Shown here piece by piece: positions 29,838 to 39,796 of a DNA stretch of 64,000 bases. A model generated the notes under the pieces. The model was not told the DNA's origin. It made no database searches and saw only the letters and a list, made by a program, of their open reading frames with translations. Each line of letters starts with the position of its first letter. The first letter of the stretch is position 1. The stretch comes from Methanoculleus sp. (GTDB lineage Archaea > Halobacteriota > Methanomicrobia > Methanomicrobiales > Methanoculleaceae). The DNA is taken from positions 52,059 through 116,058 of the forward strand of contig NZ_JASEFJ010000004.1 in the NCBI RefSeq assembly GCF_030019085.1, written 5' to 3'. Both the position numbers and the translations under genes were made by a program.

Positions 29838-30725
29838 ATGGTTGTGCTTAATCCTGGCCCGGTCGAGGTCGGCGGTATAAGACTGAAGAACCATCTCATT
29901 CTGGCAGCCGGGATCCTCGGTAGCACGGGGGCATCGCTTGCCCGTATCCTCAGGTGCGGTGCAGGCGGCGTGGTCACCAAATCCATCGGTCCTGCGCCGA
30001 TGGAGGGGCACCCCGGCCCCTGCCTGGTAGTCCTCGAAGATGGTATCGTCAACGCCATGGGCCTGCCCAACCCCTCGGCCGCGTTTACGGAGGAACTGGG
30101 CGTTCTTCAGGGCGAACCGGTGATCGCGAGCATCTTCGGCGGGACCCCGGAAGAGTTCCGGACGGTTGCCGGGTGGTTCGCCGCCAGGGTATCCGGGTTC
30201 GAGTTGAACCTCTCCTGCCCCCACGCCGAGGGTTACGGGGCTGCGATCGGGAGCAACCCTGACGTTGTGGAGGAATGCACCCGGGCGGTGGCGTCGCTCG
30301 GGGTTCCGACATGGGTGAAACTCACACCTAATGTCACCGATATCACCGAGATCGGGCTTGCCGCGGAGCGGGGCGGGGCTGACGCGCTGGTTGCCATCAA
30401 CACGGTGAAGGCGATGCGGATCTCCACATCTCTCCGGCGACCGGTGCTCGGGAACCGGTTTGGCGGACTTTCGGGGAGAGCCATATTCCCGGTTGCCGTC
30501 CGGTGCGTCTACGATCTCTACGAGGCGTGCTCTATACCGATCATAGGTTGTGGTGGGGTCTCAACCGCTGATAACGTCATCGAGATGATGATGGCCGGGG
30601 CATGTGCGGTCGAGATCGGGAGCGCGGTCGTCCAGGATACCCGTATCTTCGCCTCGATCGCTGACGACCTCTACGGCAGCGACGGTCTGGACGCGCGAGA
30701 GATCGTGGGGTGTGCTCATGCATGA
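29838..30725 (+). CDS. pyrD: Dihydroorotate dehydrogenase, catalytic subunit
   Basis: NHLILAAGILGSTGASLARIL, FELNLSCPHAEGYG, WVKLTPNVTDITEIG, PIIGCGGVSTADNVIEMMMAGA. Confidence 0.92.
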   Translation: MVVLNPGPVEVGGIRLKNHLILAAGILGSTGASLARILRCGAGGVVTKSIGPAPMEGHPGPCLVVLEDGIVNAMGLPNPSAAFTEELGVLQGEPVIASIFGGTPEEFRTVAGWFAARVSGFELNLSCPHAEGYGAAIGSNPDVVEECTRAVASLGVPTWVKLTPNVTDITEIGLAAERGGADALVAINTVKAMRISTSLRRPVLGNRFGGLSGRAIFPVAVRCVYDLYEACSIPIIGCGGVSTADNVIEMMMAGACAVEIGSAVVQDTRIFASIADDLYGSDGLDAREIVGCAHA

Positions 30726-31485
30726 GGGGATGCCAATCGGGGTGAAGATAACCAGGATCGTGGAGGAGACGCCCTCGATCAGGACGTTTCACTTTGACCA
30801 CGAGATCTCCGCCCGGCCAGGACAGTTTGTGATGGTCTGGGTACCGGGCGTGGATGAGATCCCGATGGCTCTCTCCTCCCCCACCTCGATCACCGTCCAG
30901 AAGGTCGGGGACGCGACTGCCGCGCTCTTCGCGATGCAGGAAGGCGACGTTATGGGTATCAGGGGGCCTTACGGGAACGGTTTCTCCGTATCCGGGCACC
31001 GGGCGCTTGCCATCGCCGGTGGCGTCGGCGCCACGCCGCTGCTCCCACTCGTCGCGGCCGGCCAGGTTGAGGTCTTCCTCCTCGGCGCACGGACGGCATC
31101 CGAGCTCCTCTTTACCGACCGGATAAGCAGCGCGGCGACGCTGATGGTTGCAACCGATGACGGCACCGCCGGGCATCATGGGTTTGTTACCGAACTGATC
31201 TCGAGGGTCGACCTGGGAGGGTTCGACCGGATCTGTGTCTGCGGCCCCGAGGTCATGATGGCGGCCGTCCTCCGGATACTCGAGCGGGAAGGGTATGCCG
31301 GGCGGGGTGAGTTCTCTCTCCAGCGCTACATGAAGTGCGGGGTCGGCCTCTGCGGGTCGTGCTGTATCGACCCCCATGGTCTCCGGGTCTGCAGGGACGG
31401 CCCGGTCTTTCCAGGCACGGTCCTGCGGGATAGCGAGTTCGGGCGCTACGCGCGTGATGCAAGCGGAAGAAGGCAGAGGGTGTAA
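30718..31485 (+). CDS. pyrK: Dihydroorotate dehydrogenase electron-transfer subunit
   Basis: FHFDHEISARPGQFVMVWVPG; RYMKCGVGLCGSCCIDPHGLRVCRDGPVF [2Fe-2S] motif; overlaps pyrD by 8 bp. Confidence 0.9.
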   Translation: MHEGMPIGVKITRIVEETPSIRTFHFDHEISARPGQFVMVWVPGVDEIPMALSSPTSITVQKVGDATAALFAMQEGDVMGIRGPYGNGFSVSGHRALAIAGGVGATPLLPLVAAGQVEVFLLGARTASELLFTDRISSAATLMVATDDGTAGHHGFVTELISRVDLGGFDRICVCGPEVMMAAVLRILEREGYAGRGEFSLQRYMKCGVGLCGSCCIDPHGLRVCRDGPVFPGTVLRDSEFGRYARDASGRRQRV

Positions 31486-31495
31486 AAACCCCTGC

Positions 31496-32101
31496 CTAAC
31501 AGGACTCGCGCTCGGATGAGGGGTCGATCGACTCCAGGTCTTCCATGTTATTGATGTTTGTAAACGTCATGAGGTCGGGATCGATCTCGCGGATCTTCTC
31601 CACGGGGACGTAACATGTATTCATGCTCCAGATCATCGGCCGGAGCGAGAGCGAGTCGTGTTCGCCAAGGTAGTCGCGCAGCGCCTTCGTCCGGTAGACC
31701 GCATGGAGCGGTTCGAGCATGTCGGCGTTCCAGCAGGGTATGGCGGCATCATACCCTACGGCGGCATCAAAGAGAAGGTTCACCACACCCGGATGGATGC
31801 AGGGCATGTCGCAGGCGGCGACAAAGACGTATTCGCCGTTAACGGCGAGCGCCCCCGCATGCAGTCCGCCGATGGGACCAAGCCCCTGCCGGAGATCCGG
31901 TATACACCTGATGCCGTCGAGGTGAGAGAACCGTTCGCACTGCTCGGGGTCACGTGCAACCACCACGATCTCGTCTGCCACCCCCTGCAGTCTCTCTATT
32001 AGGCGTTCGATGAACGTCCTGCCCTGGAACGTGAAGAAGTACTTCTCCCTCCCTCCGGCACGCCTTGCCGCCCCGCCTACAAGGACGATCGCAGACCGCA
32101 T
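31496..32101 (-). CDS. Molybdenum cofactor guanylyltransferase-like
   Basis: IVLVGGAARRAGGREKYFFTFQGRTFIERLIERL; DLRQGLGPIGGLHAG; ACDMPCIHPG. Confidence 0.85.
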   Translation of the reverse strand: MRSAIVLVGGAARRAGGREKYFFTFQGRTFIERLIERLQGVADEIVVVARDPEQCERFSHLDGIRCIPDLRQGLGPIGGLHAGALAVNGEYVFVAACDMPCIHPGVVNLLFDAAVGYDAAIPCWNADMLEPLHAVYRTKALRDYLGEHDSLSLRPMIWSMNTCYVPVEKIREIDPDLMTFTNINNMEDLESIDPSSERESC

Positions 32102-32118
32102 GTGCTCATCACCCTTCC

Positions 32119-33030
32119 TTATAGTCGCTCCCTGAACCGGATCAGTTCGGTGATACAGGTGTTGTAGGGCGCGGCGATCCCGTGTTTCTCGGCGAGCGTT
32201 GCCACAGCGCCGTTCATGAAGTCTATCTCGGTCTTTCTTTTGCGGTTGATGTCCTGGAGCATCGATGAGTGGTGGGCGGCCGTTGCGGGCAACTGATCCT
32301 CCCTGAGGTAGTCAAGGTAGGCGTCTGCCGTCTTCCAGGGGAGGGGGATACCCTCGGCCTCCGAGACGATGTAGGCCTCCCTCACGATCGCGGTGACAAC
32401 CGTCCAGGCGTGGGGGTCGGTGAGCGCTCCGTAGGGGACGCTCATGAGCGCGCCCAGCGGGTTGAGCGCGCAGTTGTAGAGGGTCTTTGACCATATATCG
32501 GTCTTTATGTTTGGGGTAGTCTCTGCCCGGATACCGGCATCCCGCATAAGGGCGGCAAGCCGTTCCACCGCCTCGTCGGTGCCGGAGGGGAATCGCCCGA
32601 GTTTCATGGGCGCAGCCTCGACGGATACGTGGACGGCAGCATCGCCCTGCCACTCAAACCCGGTGATGATCATCGCACCGATGACGCGATCGGTGAACCG
32701 GGCGATTATCTCCTCGTTTCCGATACCGTTCTGGAGGCTCACCACCTCCCGCCCCCTGATGGTCTCGGCGAACTGGCGGCATATCGCCTCCGTCTCGGTG
32801 GACTTCGCGGTGATGATGTAGTAATCGGCATCCTGCCAGGCGGCCGGGATCTCCTCGGAACAGCTGAACCGATAGGTCCCCTCGCCCCATATACCGGTCA
32901 TCCGGAAACCCTGCTGCTTGACCGCATCCGCATGTCTTTTGCGGGCGACAGCATGAACATCAGCGACGCGGGACAACTTTGCGGCAATGGTCAGGCCTAC
33001 AGCCCCGGCGCCCATTAACACGACCTTCAT
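32119..33030 (-). CDS. Ketopantoate reductase (2-dehydropantoate 2-reductase)
   Basis: MKVVLMGAGAVGLTIAAKLS; SLQNGIGNEE; KTLYNCALNPLGAL. Confidence 0.9.
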   Translation of the reverse strand: MKVVLMGAGAVGLTIAAKLSRVADVHAVARKRHADAVKQQGFRMTGIWGEGTYRFSCSEEIPAAWQDADYYIITAKSTETEAICRQFAETIRGREVVSLQNGIGNEEIIARFTDRVIGAMIITGFEWQGDAAVHVSVEAAPMKLGRFPSGTDEAVERLAALMRDAGIRAETTPNIKTDIWSKTLYNCALNPLGALMSVPYGALTDPHAWTVVTAIVREAYIVSEAEGIPLPWKTADAYLDYLREDQLPATAAHHSSMLQDINRKRKTEIDFMNGAVATLAEKHGIAAPYNTCITELIRFRERL

Positions 33031-33055
33031 CTTAACAACTATATTATGGACAGCG

Positions 33056-33523
33056 TTACCTGTTAACTTCTCTCATTTCTGACCTGCAGACAGTTCCCCG
33101 TCTCTCCATGGTAAGCAACTCCTCCTTGATCGCTGGATCGGGCGAAAAACCGCCGATACCGGTCTTTGCAACGACGCGGTGGCAGGGGACAACGATGGGC
33201 GTTGGGTTCCGGGACATCGCCAGGCCTACCAGACGTGGCGCGGTGCCGACCGTCCGGGCGACCTCACCGTAGGTGGTGGTCTCGCCGCAGGGTATCTCAC
33301 GGACGGCACGGTATATCCGGGGGTACACCCCCCCACCAGCGGTTGCGATGCTCTGGAGGTCGGCGAGTCTTGCCGGCCGGCCGGCACAGTAGCGCCGGAT
33401 CTCTTCGGGGACGGGCCCCTCGATCCCCTGGCGCGCAAACCGCACCCTGTAGACCAGATTACCCTCCCAGGAGACGTGGACGTGCCAGAGCCCGAACCGG
33501 CAGGATCCGGTCAGGATCGCCAT
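33056..33523 (-). CDS. Methylated-DNA-protein cysteine methyltransferase
   Basis: Active site PIVVPCHRVVAKTG; IPCGETTTYGEVARTVG. Confidence 0.93.
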   Translation of the reverse strand: MAILTGSCRFGLWHVHVSWEGNLVYRVRFARQGIEGPVPEEIRRYCAGRPARLADLQSIATAGGGVYPRIYRAVREIPCGETTTYGEVARTVGTAPRLVGLAMSRNPTPIVVPCHRVVAKTGIGGFSPDPAIKEELLTMERRGTVCRSEMREVNR

Positions 33524-35520
33524 CTCTCCACCTCCTCCCGGAATAGGTCGATGGTGCAGGGGATCATCTCCTCCTGCATCCAGGGCGGCAGGGCGGCATG
33601 AACCCCCGGTTCAAGGAACCGTCTCTCTCCGAGTACCAGCATCCCCCGGTCTTCCGGTGTCCGGAGCACACGGCCGAGCGCCTGAAGGGCGCGGTTGATC
33701 GCGGGGAGGGTGTAACTGATAAACTCGCCCTCCTCGCCGAACTTCATCCTGAAGTAGTCGATCACCATCCTGCGGACGCGGTTGAACGGCGCGAGCGGGA
33801 GACCGATGACGAGCGCGCCCGAGAGCATCTCGCCGCGGTAGTCGAGACCCTCGCTCCACTTTCCGCCACAGACGGCAAATATGATACCGGAGGTACCGGT
33901 TCCTGGGAGGTTCATGAACTCCCGCAGCATTGCGGCTGACTCCTGGCTGTTCCGGGACTCGATGTAGATCCGCTTGTTACGGATCCGCTTTGAACAGCGT
34001 TCGGCAAAGTTGTTGAGGAGGTCGTAGGATGGAAAGTAGATCGCCAGGTTCCCCGGCAGGCAGGCAAACGCGGTTATGTAGTCTTCTGTCCGCGCCAGGT
34101 TCTGGGCGTTGCGGCGCATGGAGTAGGCGGTGGTTATGTCCTCTGCGCAGAGGATACGGCGGTTCTCCGGGGGGAAGGCGTTCGGGATGGATATCGTGGT
34201 GACGGGGAGATCGCCGAAGTAGTAGCGACGGTAGCTCTCGATCGGAGCGAGCGTGCCGGAGATGAGCACACAGCAGGCGTGCGCCCCGGCGATCTCCTGG
34301 AGTTTTGTGCCGGGGTCGATGTTTCGGACCTCAAGCGTCACGCTCCCGTCCTCTCCCTTCCTGTAGACGGTTATGTAGGCCGGGTCGGATGCGGAACGAA
34401 GGATCCGGTAGAAGAAACCGGTCAACCGCTCGATCGCGCTCTCCCGGAACTCCCCTACCTGCATGTTCTTCTCGCGGATCCCCTCACTGATCTTGAGGAG
34501 GTCGTCCACAACCTCATCAATGCTCCGATAGAGCGTGCCGGAGAGGGTCATCCGCTGGAAGATACCGGGGTCAAACCAGTCCTCTACCTCGTGTGAGTCT
34601 TTGAGCGCCTCCATGAACCGGGTGATCTGGGGCAGGATCCTGGAGACGGCCTCCGCCTGTTTTGACTGTCCCCGGCCGGAGAGTTCGTGGCCGGCCTGCA
34701 GTATGTCACGCTCCTCGATCGTCACGCTCTCGATGCTCTGGACGACGTCACCACAGTTGTGCGCCTCGTCGATGAGGAGAAGCACGTCCTTCGCTTCGAT
34801 TCCGAGCGACATGTAGATCTGTTCCCGGATGGTATCGTCGAAGAGGTGATAGAAGTTCAGAAGCACCACGTCGGCATCGCGGGCGGCATGCATCATGGTG
34901 TCGTAGGGGCAGACATCACCACAGAAACGGATAAGGTGCTCGGGGAGGATCAACTCGGTGCTCACACGTTCGGCCCGGACGCGGAGCGCCGTGGAGGCGA
35001 CCATCTTGAGTCCGCCGTCCTCGGGTTCTATGAACGATTTACCCTGGATGAAGTAGGGGCAGATCAGGGGGTGTTCCGGGTCAATCTTACGGATCTGTTG
35101 CCGGATCTGGCGATCGTTTGCCGGGACAAGGGAGCCTTTCTGCGCCCGTTCCCTCATCAGTGCTGTCGAGAACGCTTTTACCCCCTCACAACGACGGTAG
35201 ACGTCCCCTTCGCCGCCGAGAGGGCACATGCTGGACTTACCTATCAGGTAGGCAAACTTCAGCCTGCCGCGTTTCTGCCGGATGAACTGGAGTTCGCGCA
35301 TGAATGTTGTAAGCTGACTGATCGTCCTGACAGCGACGAGCACTTTACGCCCTCGACTCTCGGAGAGGAGCGCGGCGACAACGCTCGATTTGCCGCTCCC
35401 GGTCGGCGCATCGATCATGGCGATGCCGCCATTACGTGCGGTGGATGCGGCCACCTCAAGCATCTCCCGCTGGTGGGGGCGGTATTCGCGGTACGGGAAC
35501 CAGTCGTCGAGAGCGTCCAT
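33511..35520 (-). CDS. XPD/DinG-family DNA helicase
   Basis: YREYRPHQREMLEVA, DAPTGSGKSSVVAALL, LIDEAHNCGD; Fe-S type cysteines (SMCPLGG...RRCEG...HPLICPYF...CPYD). Confidence 0.88.
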   Translation of the reverse strand: MDALDDWFPYREYRPHQREMLEVAASTARNGGIAMIDAPTGSGKSSVVAALLSESRGRKVLVAVRTISQLTTFMRELQFIRQKRGRLKFAYLIGKSSMCPLGGEGDVYRRCEGVKAFSTALMRERAQKGSLVPANDRQIRQQIRKIDPEHPLICPYFIQGKSFIEPEDGGLKMVASTALRVRAERVSTELILPEHLIRFCGDVCPYDTMMHAARDADVVLLNFYHLFDDTIREQIYMSLGIEAKDVLLLIDEAHNCGDVVQSIESVTIEERDILQAGHELSGRGQSKQAEAVSRILPQITRFMEALKDSHEVEDWFDPGIFQRMTLSGTLYRSIDEVVDDLLKISEGIREKNMQVGEFRESAIERLTGFFYRILRSASDPAYITVYRKGEDGSVTLEVRNIDPGTKLQEIAGAHACCVLISGTLAPIESYRRYYFGDLPVTTISIPNAFPPENRRILCAEDITTAYSMRRNAQNLARTEDYITAFACLPGNLAIYFPSYDLLNNFAERCSKRIRNKRIYIESRNSQESAAMLREFMNLPGTGTSGIIFAVCGGKWSEGLDYRGEMLSGALVIGLPLAPFNRVRRMVIDYFRMKFGEEGEFISYTLPAINRALQALGRVLRTPEDRGMLVLGERRFLEPGVHAALPPWMQEEMIPCTIDLFREEVERWRS

Positions 35521-35707
35521 TACATTAGGTTTGTCGTCTGTATGAATTTAGTTTGGGTCTCCGGTGTTAAAGTGAACGACTATCTGTTCCGGTGCGTGGA
35601 ATCGGCCACTCCCCATAGATCCTGAGGATGCCGGTAAGATCGCACCCTGCAGCACCCGTTTTTACCTTTCGATAGGTTCATCATAGCCGGGATCCATCTT
35701 ACCTCCA

Positions 35708-36736
35708 ATGAGCCAGCCAGAGGATTCGAACCCCGGGTTGGACGAGTCCAATGCACGCCCTGTAACGGTCACCGTCATCGACTACGATGCAACACACTTC
35801 TCCGAGTGGAAGTGCAGTCGCCCGGAGGAGATCCGGCTCCCCTCTTCCCGGCGGACGGTCACCTGGATCATCGTCGACGGTGTCCACGACCCCGAAATTG
35901 TCGAGGCTATCGGGACCGCTCTCGGCATACACCCCCTGACCCGGGAAGACATCATGAACACCCGCCAGCGACCGAAGATCGAGGAGTACGAGGATTACCT
36001 CTATGTCGCTGTTCGTGCGGTCGCCGTCGATGGTGACGAGGGGTTTCAGAGCAGGCAGGTCAGCCTTCTGCTCGGGAATGGCTACATCGTATCCTTCCAG
36101 GAGCAGCCCGACGGGACATTCGATCGAATTCTCGGGCGGTTACGTGCAGGCGGAGGCCGGGTCAGGAGCGTGGGTCCGGATTACCTCTTTTACGCCCTGC
36201 TGGACGCAATCGTCGATGGCTACTTCGGCGTGATCGAGGTTTTTGGAGAGCGAATAGAGGTTATCGAAGAGGAGGTGATGGCGGAACCCGACCGGGAGAC
36301 GCTCCAGAAGATATACTCATTGAAACGTTCACTGATCGCGCTCCGGCGCTCTGCCTGGCCGCTCCGTGACATTGTTGCACAGCTCGAACGAGGAGAGTCG
36401 CCCCTGATCAGTGACGCCCTCCACATCTACTTCCGCGATATCTACGACCACGCCGTAGGAGTTGCCGAGACCGTGGAGACGTATCGGGATATGATGTCAG
36501 GGATCCTGGATATCTACCTCTCAAGCCAGAGCAGCCGTATGAACGAGATAATGAAGGTCCTGACCATCATCGCCACGATCTTCATTCCGCTTACGTTCAT
36601 CGCCGGGATCTATGGCATGAACTTTGAGTACATGCCCGAACTTTCCCACCCGCTTGGATACCAGGCATCCCTCATCTCGATGATGGTCGTTGCAGCCACC
36701 ATGCTCATCTATTTCAGGAGGAAGGGATGGATCTGA
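35708..36736 (+). CDS. CorA-family Mg/Co transporter
   Basis: C-terminal IFIPLTFIAGIYGMNFEYMPEL (YGMNF signature) and two TM helices. Confidence 0.94.
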   Translation: MSQPEDSNPGLDESNARPVTVTVIDYDATHFSEWKCSRPEEIRLPSSRRTVTWIIVDGVHDPEIVEAIGTALGIHPLTREDIMNTRQRPKIEEYEDYLYVAVRAVAVDGDEGFQSRQVSLLLGNGYIVSFQEQPDGTFDRILGRLRAGGGRVRSVGPDYLFYALLDAIVDGYFGVIEVFGERIEVIEEEVMAEPDRETLQKIYSLKRSLIALRRSAWPLRDIVAQLERGESPLISDALHIYFRDIYDHAVGVAETVETYRDMMSGILDIYLSSQSSRMNEIMKVLTIIATIFIPLTFIAGIYGMNFEYMPELSHPLGYQASLISMMVVAATMLIYFRRKGWI

Positions 36737-36805
36737 GTCAGAATCCTGATGTATGACGGGTCGCCCCGTTGTCGTGCACGCAAAACAACCTTTTATGGGC
36801 GCGTA

Positions 36806-36818
36806 AGGAGTAACTCCT
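36806..36818. promoter_or_regulatory. Short palindrome between TATA-like element and acsB start
   Basis: AGGAGT-A-ACTCCT, 12 bp before the acsB ATG and just downstream of CTTTTATGGG. Confidence 0.3.
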
Positions 36819-36830
36819 CCTGATGGCACC

Positions 36831-38867
36831 ATGAACGAGATAGAGACGGACTTGCTTGATGCGGCTATAGAACGCGGCCGCATCAGACTCGATGCACGGC
36901 TGCAAACCCTCTCCGGCAAACCAGAATATCCCGATACCGCATACGCCCTCCCGGTGACCTATGCCCTCACCGGGATTGCCGTTCGTGACGCCGAAGGAGC
37001 GCGTGAAGCATACCGGCAGTCCGGCAACAACCTTCTTGTCGCCTGCGAATGCCTGATGGCTGCTGAAGGAGCGGTTGAACCGCCATACACTGGTTTCATC
37101 CCGGACACCGTTCTCCGGCAGCTCGGCTACACCCTGGTCGACGGTAGCGTCATAGGTCTTGGCCTCATCGTAGGGAGGCCGGAGAGCCCAGATGCGGCCG
37201 CCGCCATCTGCCGGGAGATGCAGGAGAAGTACCTCCTTACCTTCCTCGCCGGCGGCGTGGTGGAGGCGCTCTCCGGTGCCGGTGTCCGGCTGGGACTTGA
37301 GTATCGGTTGGTGCCGCTCGGTCCAGAGAGCGCCCGCGGGATCCATTTCGCTGACATCCTTGCCAGGATTGCTATGATGTTTGGTGGGGTGAAACCCGGG
37401 GACGCCTCTGCCCTTCTCGTCTACGCCGCTGAGAGGGCAAAGGCGTTTGTTATCGTCTTCCCCGGCCTTACCGATGAGGAGATAGCGTTTGTCGACTCAC
37501 TCCGGGCTCTCGGGATGCCTATCCTGACCGTCGACGGGGGTTACCGGGGCGGGGAGTGGATCCCGGTCGCCTCTGGCGAGGCCGTGCAGAAGGGTATGGA
37601 TTTGCGCGGAATACGGGTCACAATTACGGCGATCCCGATCCCGATGGCCTGTTCCCCTGCTTTTGAGGGAAAAAGCATCCGCAAAGAGGAGATGTATGTT
37701 GAGTTTGGCGGCGGTCGGACACCGGCCTTCGAACTCCTCCGGACGCGACCGCGGGAGGAGGTCGAGGACGGCAAGGTCACCGTCATCGGTCCTGAGGTCG
37801 ATGACGTCCCGGCAGGTTCCGCCCTCCCGCTTGCGATCCTGGTGGACGTTGCCGGCGAAAGGATGAAGCCAGACTACGAACCTGTGCTTGAGAGGCGGAT
37901 CCACACCTTCATCAACTACGGTGAGGGGTCCTGGCACGTCGCCCAGCGCGACCTGATCTGGGTCAGGCTATCGAAGGATGCGGTGGCAAAAGGTGTCAGG
38001 ATCCGTGATATCGGGACACTGCTTGCCCACAAACTCAAGATGGAGTTTCCGGATCACATCGAGGCGATCCAGGTGACACTTGTGACCGACAGAGCAAAGG
38101 TCGAGGAACTGCTCCCGCAGGCGCGTGAGATCTATAAGAGGCGGGACGAACGGATTGCCGGGATGAAGGATGACGATGTGGAGGTCTTCTACTCCTGCAC
38201 CCTCTGCCAGACGTTTGCCCCAAACCACGTCTGCATCATAACCCCCGAACGCCCGGCGCTCTGCGGCGCGATCACATGGCTCGATGCCAGGATTGCTCAC
38301 GAGATCACGCCCTCCGGGGCAAACCAGCCGGTTGAGAAGGGGGAGGTGATCGAAGCCCTCCGCGGTGAGTTTGCAGGTGTGAACCGGTTTGTGAAGAAGA
38401 CCTCTCACGGCGAGACCGAACGGGTCTCACTCTACAGCATAATAGACTATCCGATGACCGCCTGTGGGTGTTTTGAGTGTATCGCGGCTATAGTCCCGGA
38501 GGTGAACGGTGTCCTGATCGTGAACCGTGACTACCGGGGGGAGACGCCGCTCGGTATGACCTTCTCGACGCTTGCCGGGACGATCGGGGGCGGTGCGCAG
38601 ACCCCCGGGTTCCTCGGGATAGCGAAGAGTTACATCCTGAGCGAGAGGTTCCTGCAGGCCGAGGGCGGTATTGCCCGGGTGGTCTGGATGCCGACCTCCT
38701 TAAGGGAGGAACTCGGCGACCGGTTGCGGGAGAGGCTTGCAGCGGCGGGGATCCCTGAGATGTATGAGAAGATCGCGGACGAGGTCACGGCACCGACGAT
38801 CGAGGACCTGATCGCGTTCCTCGAACGGGTCGAGCATCCGGCGCTCGCTATGAAACCGCTGATCTGA
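36831..38867 (+). CDS. acsB: Acetyl-CoA synthase (bacterial-type AcsB)
   Basis: 678 aa; A-cluster cysteines FYSCTLCQTFAPNHVCIITPERPALCG and TACGCFECI; long N-terminal domain as in bacterial ACS. Confidence 0.93.
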   Translation: MNEIETDLLDAAIERGRIRLDARLQTLSGKPEYPDTAYALPVTYALTGIAVRDAEGAREAYRQSGNNLLVACECLMAAEGAVEPPYTGFIPDTVLRQLGYTLVDGSVIGLGLIVGRPESPDAAAAICREMQEKYLLTFLAGGVVEALSGAGVRLGLEYRLVPLGPESARGIHFADILARIAMMFGGVKPGDASALLVYAAERAKAFVIVFPGLTDEEIAFVDSLRALGMPILTVDGGYRGGEWIPVASGEAVQKGMDLRGIRVTITAIPIPMACSPAFEGKSIRKEEMYVEFGGGRTPAFELLRTRPREEVEDGKVTVIGPEVDDVPAGSALPLAILVDVAGERMKPDYEPVLERRIHTFINYGEGSWHVAQRDLIWVRLSKDAVAKGVRIRDIGTLLAHKLKMEFPDHIEAIQVTLVTDRAKVEELLPQAREIYKRRDERIAGMKDDDVEVFYSCTLCQTFAPNHVCIITPERPALCGAITWLDARIAHEITPSGANQPVEKGEVIEALRGEFAGVNRFVKKTSHGETERVSLYSIIDYPMTACGCFECIAAIVPEVNGVLIVNRDYRGETPLGMTFSTLAGTIGGGAQTPGFLGIAKSYILSERFLQAEGGIARVVWMPTSLREELGDRLRERLAAAGIPEMYEKIADEVTAPTIEDLIAFLERVEHPALAMKPLI

Positions 38868-38880
38868 GGAGGAGTTATCT

Positions 38881-39792
38881 GTGAGTGAAAACAGTCCTGA
38901 TAAGTTAGCCATCCGGGAGGTGCGTCTCGGCGCAACACGCGCTGAGGGGGGAACAAGGGAAGTCTCCTACGTTATAGGTGGAGACCGGGGTCTGCCTTTT
39001 TGCGGCAACGATGCCGGCCGACGCCTTGTGGCACTTGAGATCTGCGACGACCCGGCGATCTGGCCGCCGGTCGTTCGCAACTACGTGGGCGACCTTGTAA
39101 ACAACCCCGAGGATTGGGCACAGGCAGCGGAGCGCAGATACGGTGCAGACCTTGTGCGGTTGAACTTTACCAGCACCAAAAAACGAGGGTTTAATGCGTT
39201 CGCAGATATCGCCTCGACAACAGAGCGCGTGCTTGAGGCAACGACCCGTCCCCTGATAATCGAGGGGAGTAACGACCCCCAGGTTGACAGCGAGGTCTTC
39301 CGACGGTGCGGTGAAGCGGGTGAGGGGGAGCGTCTCCTCCTCGGGACGGCAGAGGCCGACAGATACCGGAGCGTCGCCGCTGCGGCGCTGGCATACGGGC
39401 ATCTGGTGATCGCACAGTCGCCCATCGATGTCAACCTGGCCAAACAGTTAAACATCCTCCTCCGCGAGACGGGCGTGCCGGAAGACCGCATAGTGATCGA
39501 CCCCTACACGGGGGCGCTTGGATACGGGTTCGAGTATTCCTACTCGGTGATGGAGCGGATACGTCTTGCCGCGATCGCCGGCGATGACGACCTGGCGATG
39601 CCGATGATCAGCGCTCCTACCGACACACTCTCCATCCGGGAGGTACGGGAGGCCGCACCGGAGGAGCAGGATGCTATGGCGGTCGCATGGGAGTTCTATA
39701 CGGCATACTCCGCCTTTGTTGCCGGGGCTTCGGTCGTCTGCGTACGCCATCCGCTGACCGTGGAGAGACTCAAAAAGGTGCTGGAGGCCTGA
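38881..39792 (+). CDS. acsD: CODH/ACS corrinoid protein small (delta) subunit
   Basis: GTG start; GDRGLPF, LVRLNFTSTKKRGFNAFADIA, GALGYGFEYSYSVMERIRLAAIAGD; 303 aa. Confidence 0.9.
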   Translation: MSENSPDKLAIREVRLGATRAEGGTREVSYVIGGDRGLPFCGNDAGRRLVALEICDDPAIWPPVVRNYVGDLVNNPEDWAQAAERRYGADLVRLNFTSTKKRGFNAFADIASTTERVLEATTRPLIIEGSNDPQVDSEVFRRCGEAGEGERLLLGTAEADRYRSVAAAALAYGHLVIAQSPIDVNLAKQLNILLRETGVPEDRIVIDPYTGALGYGFEYSYSVMERIRLAAIAGDDDLAMPMISAPTDTLSIREVREAAPEEQDAMAVAWEFYTAYSAFVAGASVVCVRHPLTVERLKKVLEA

Positions 39793-39796
39793 ACCG

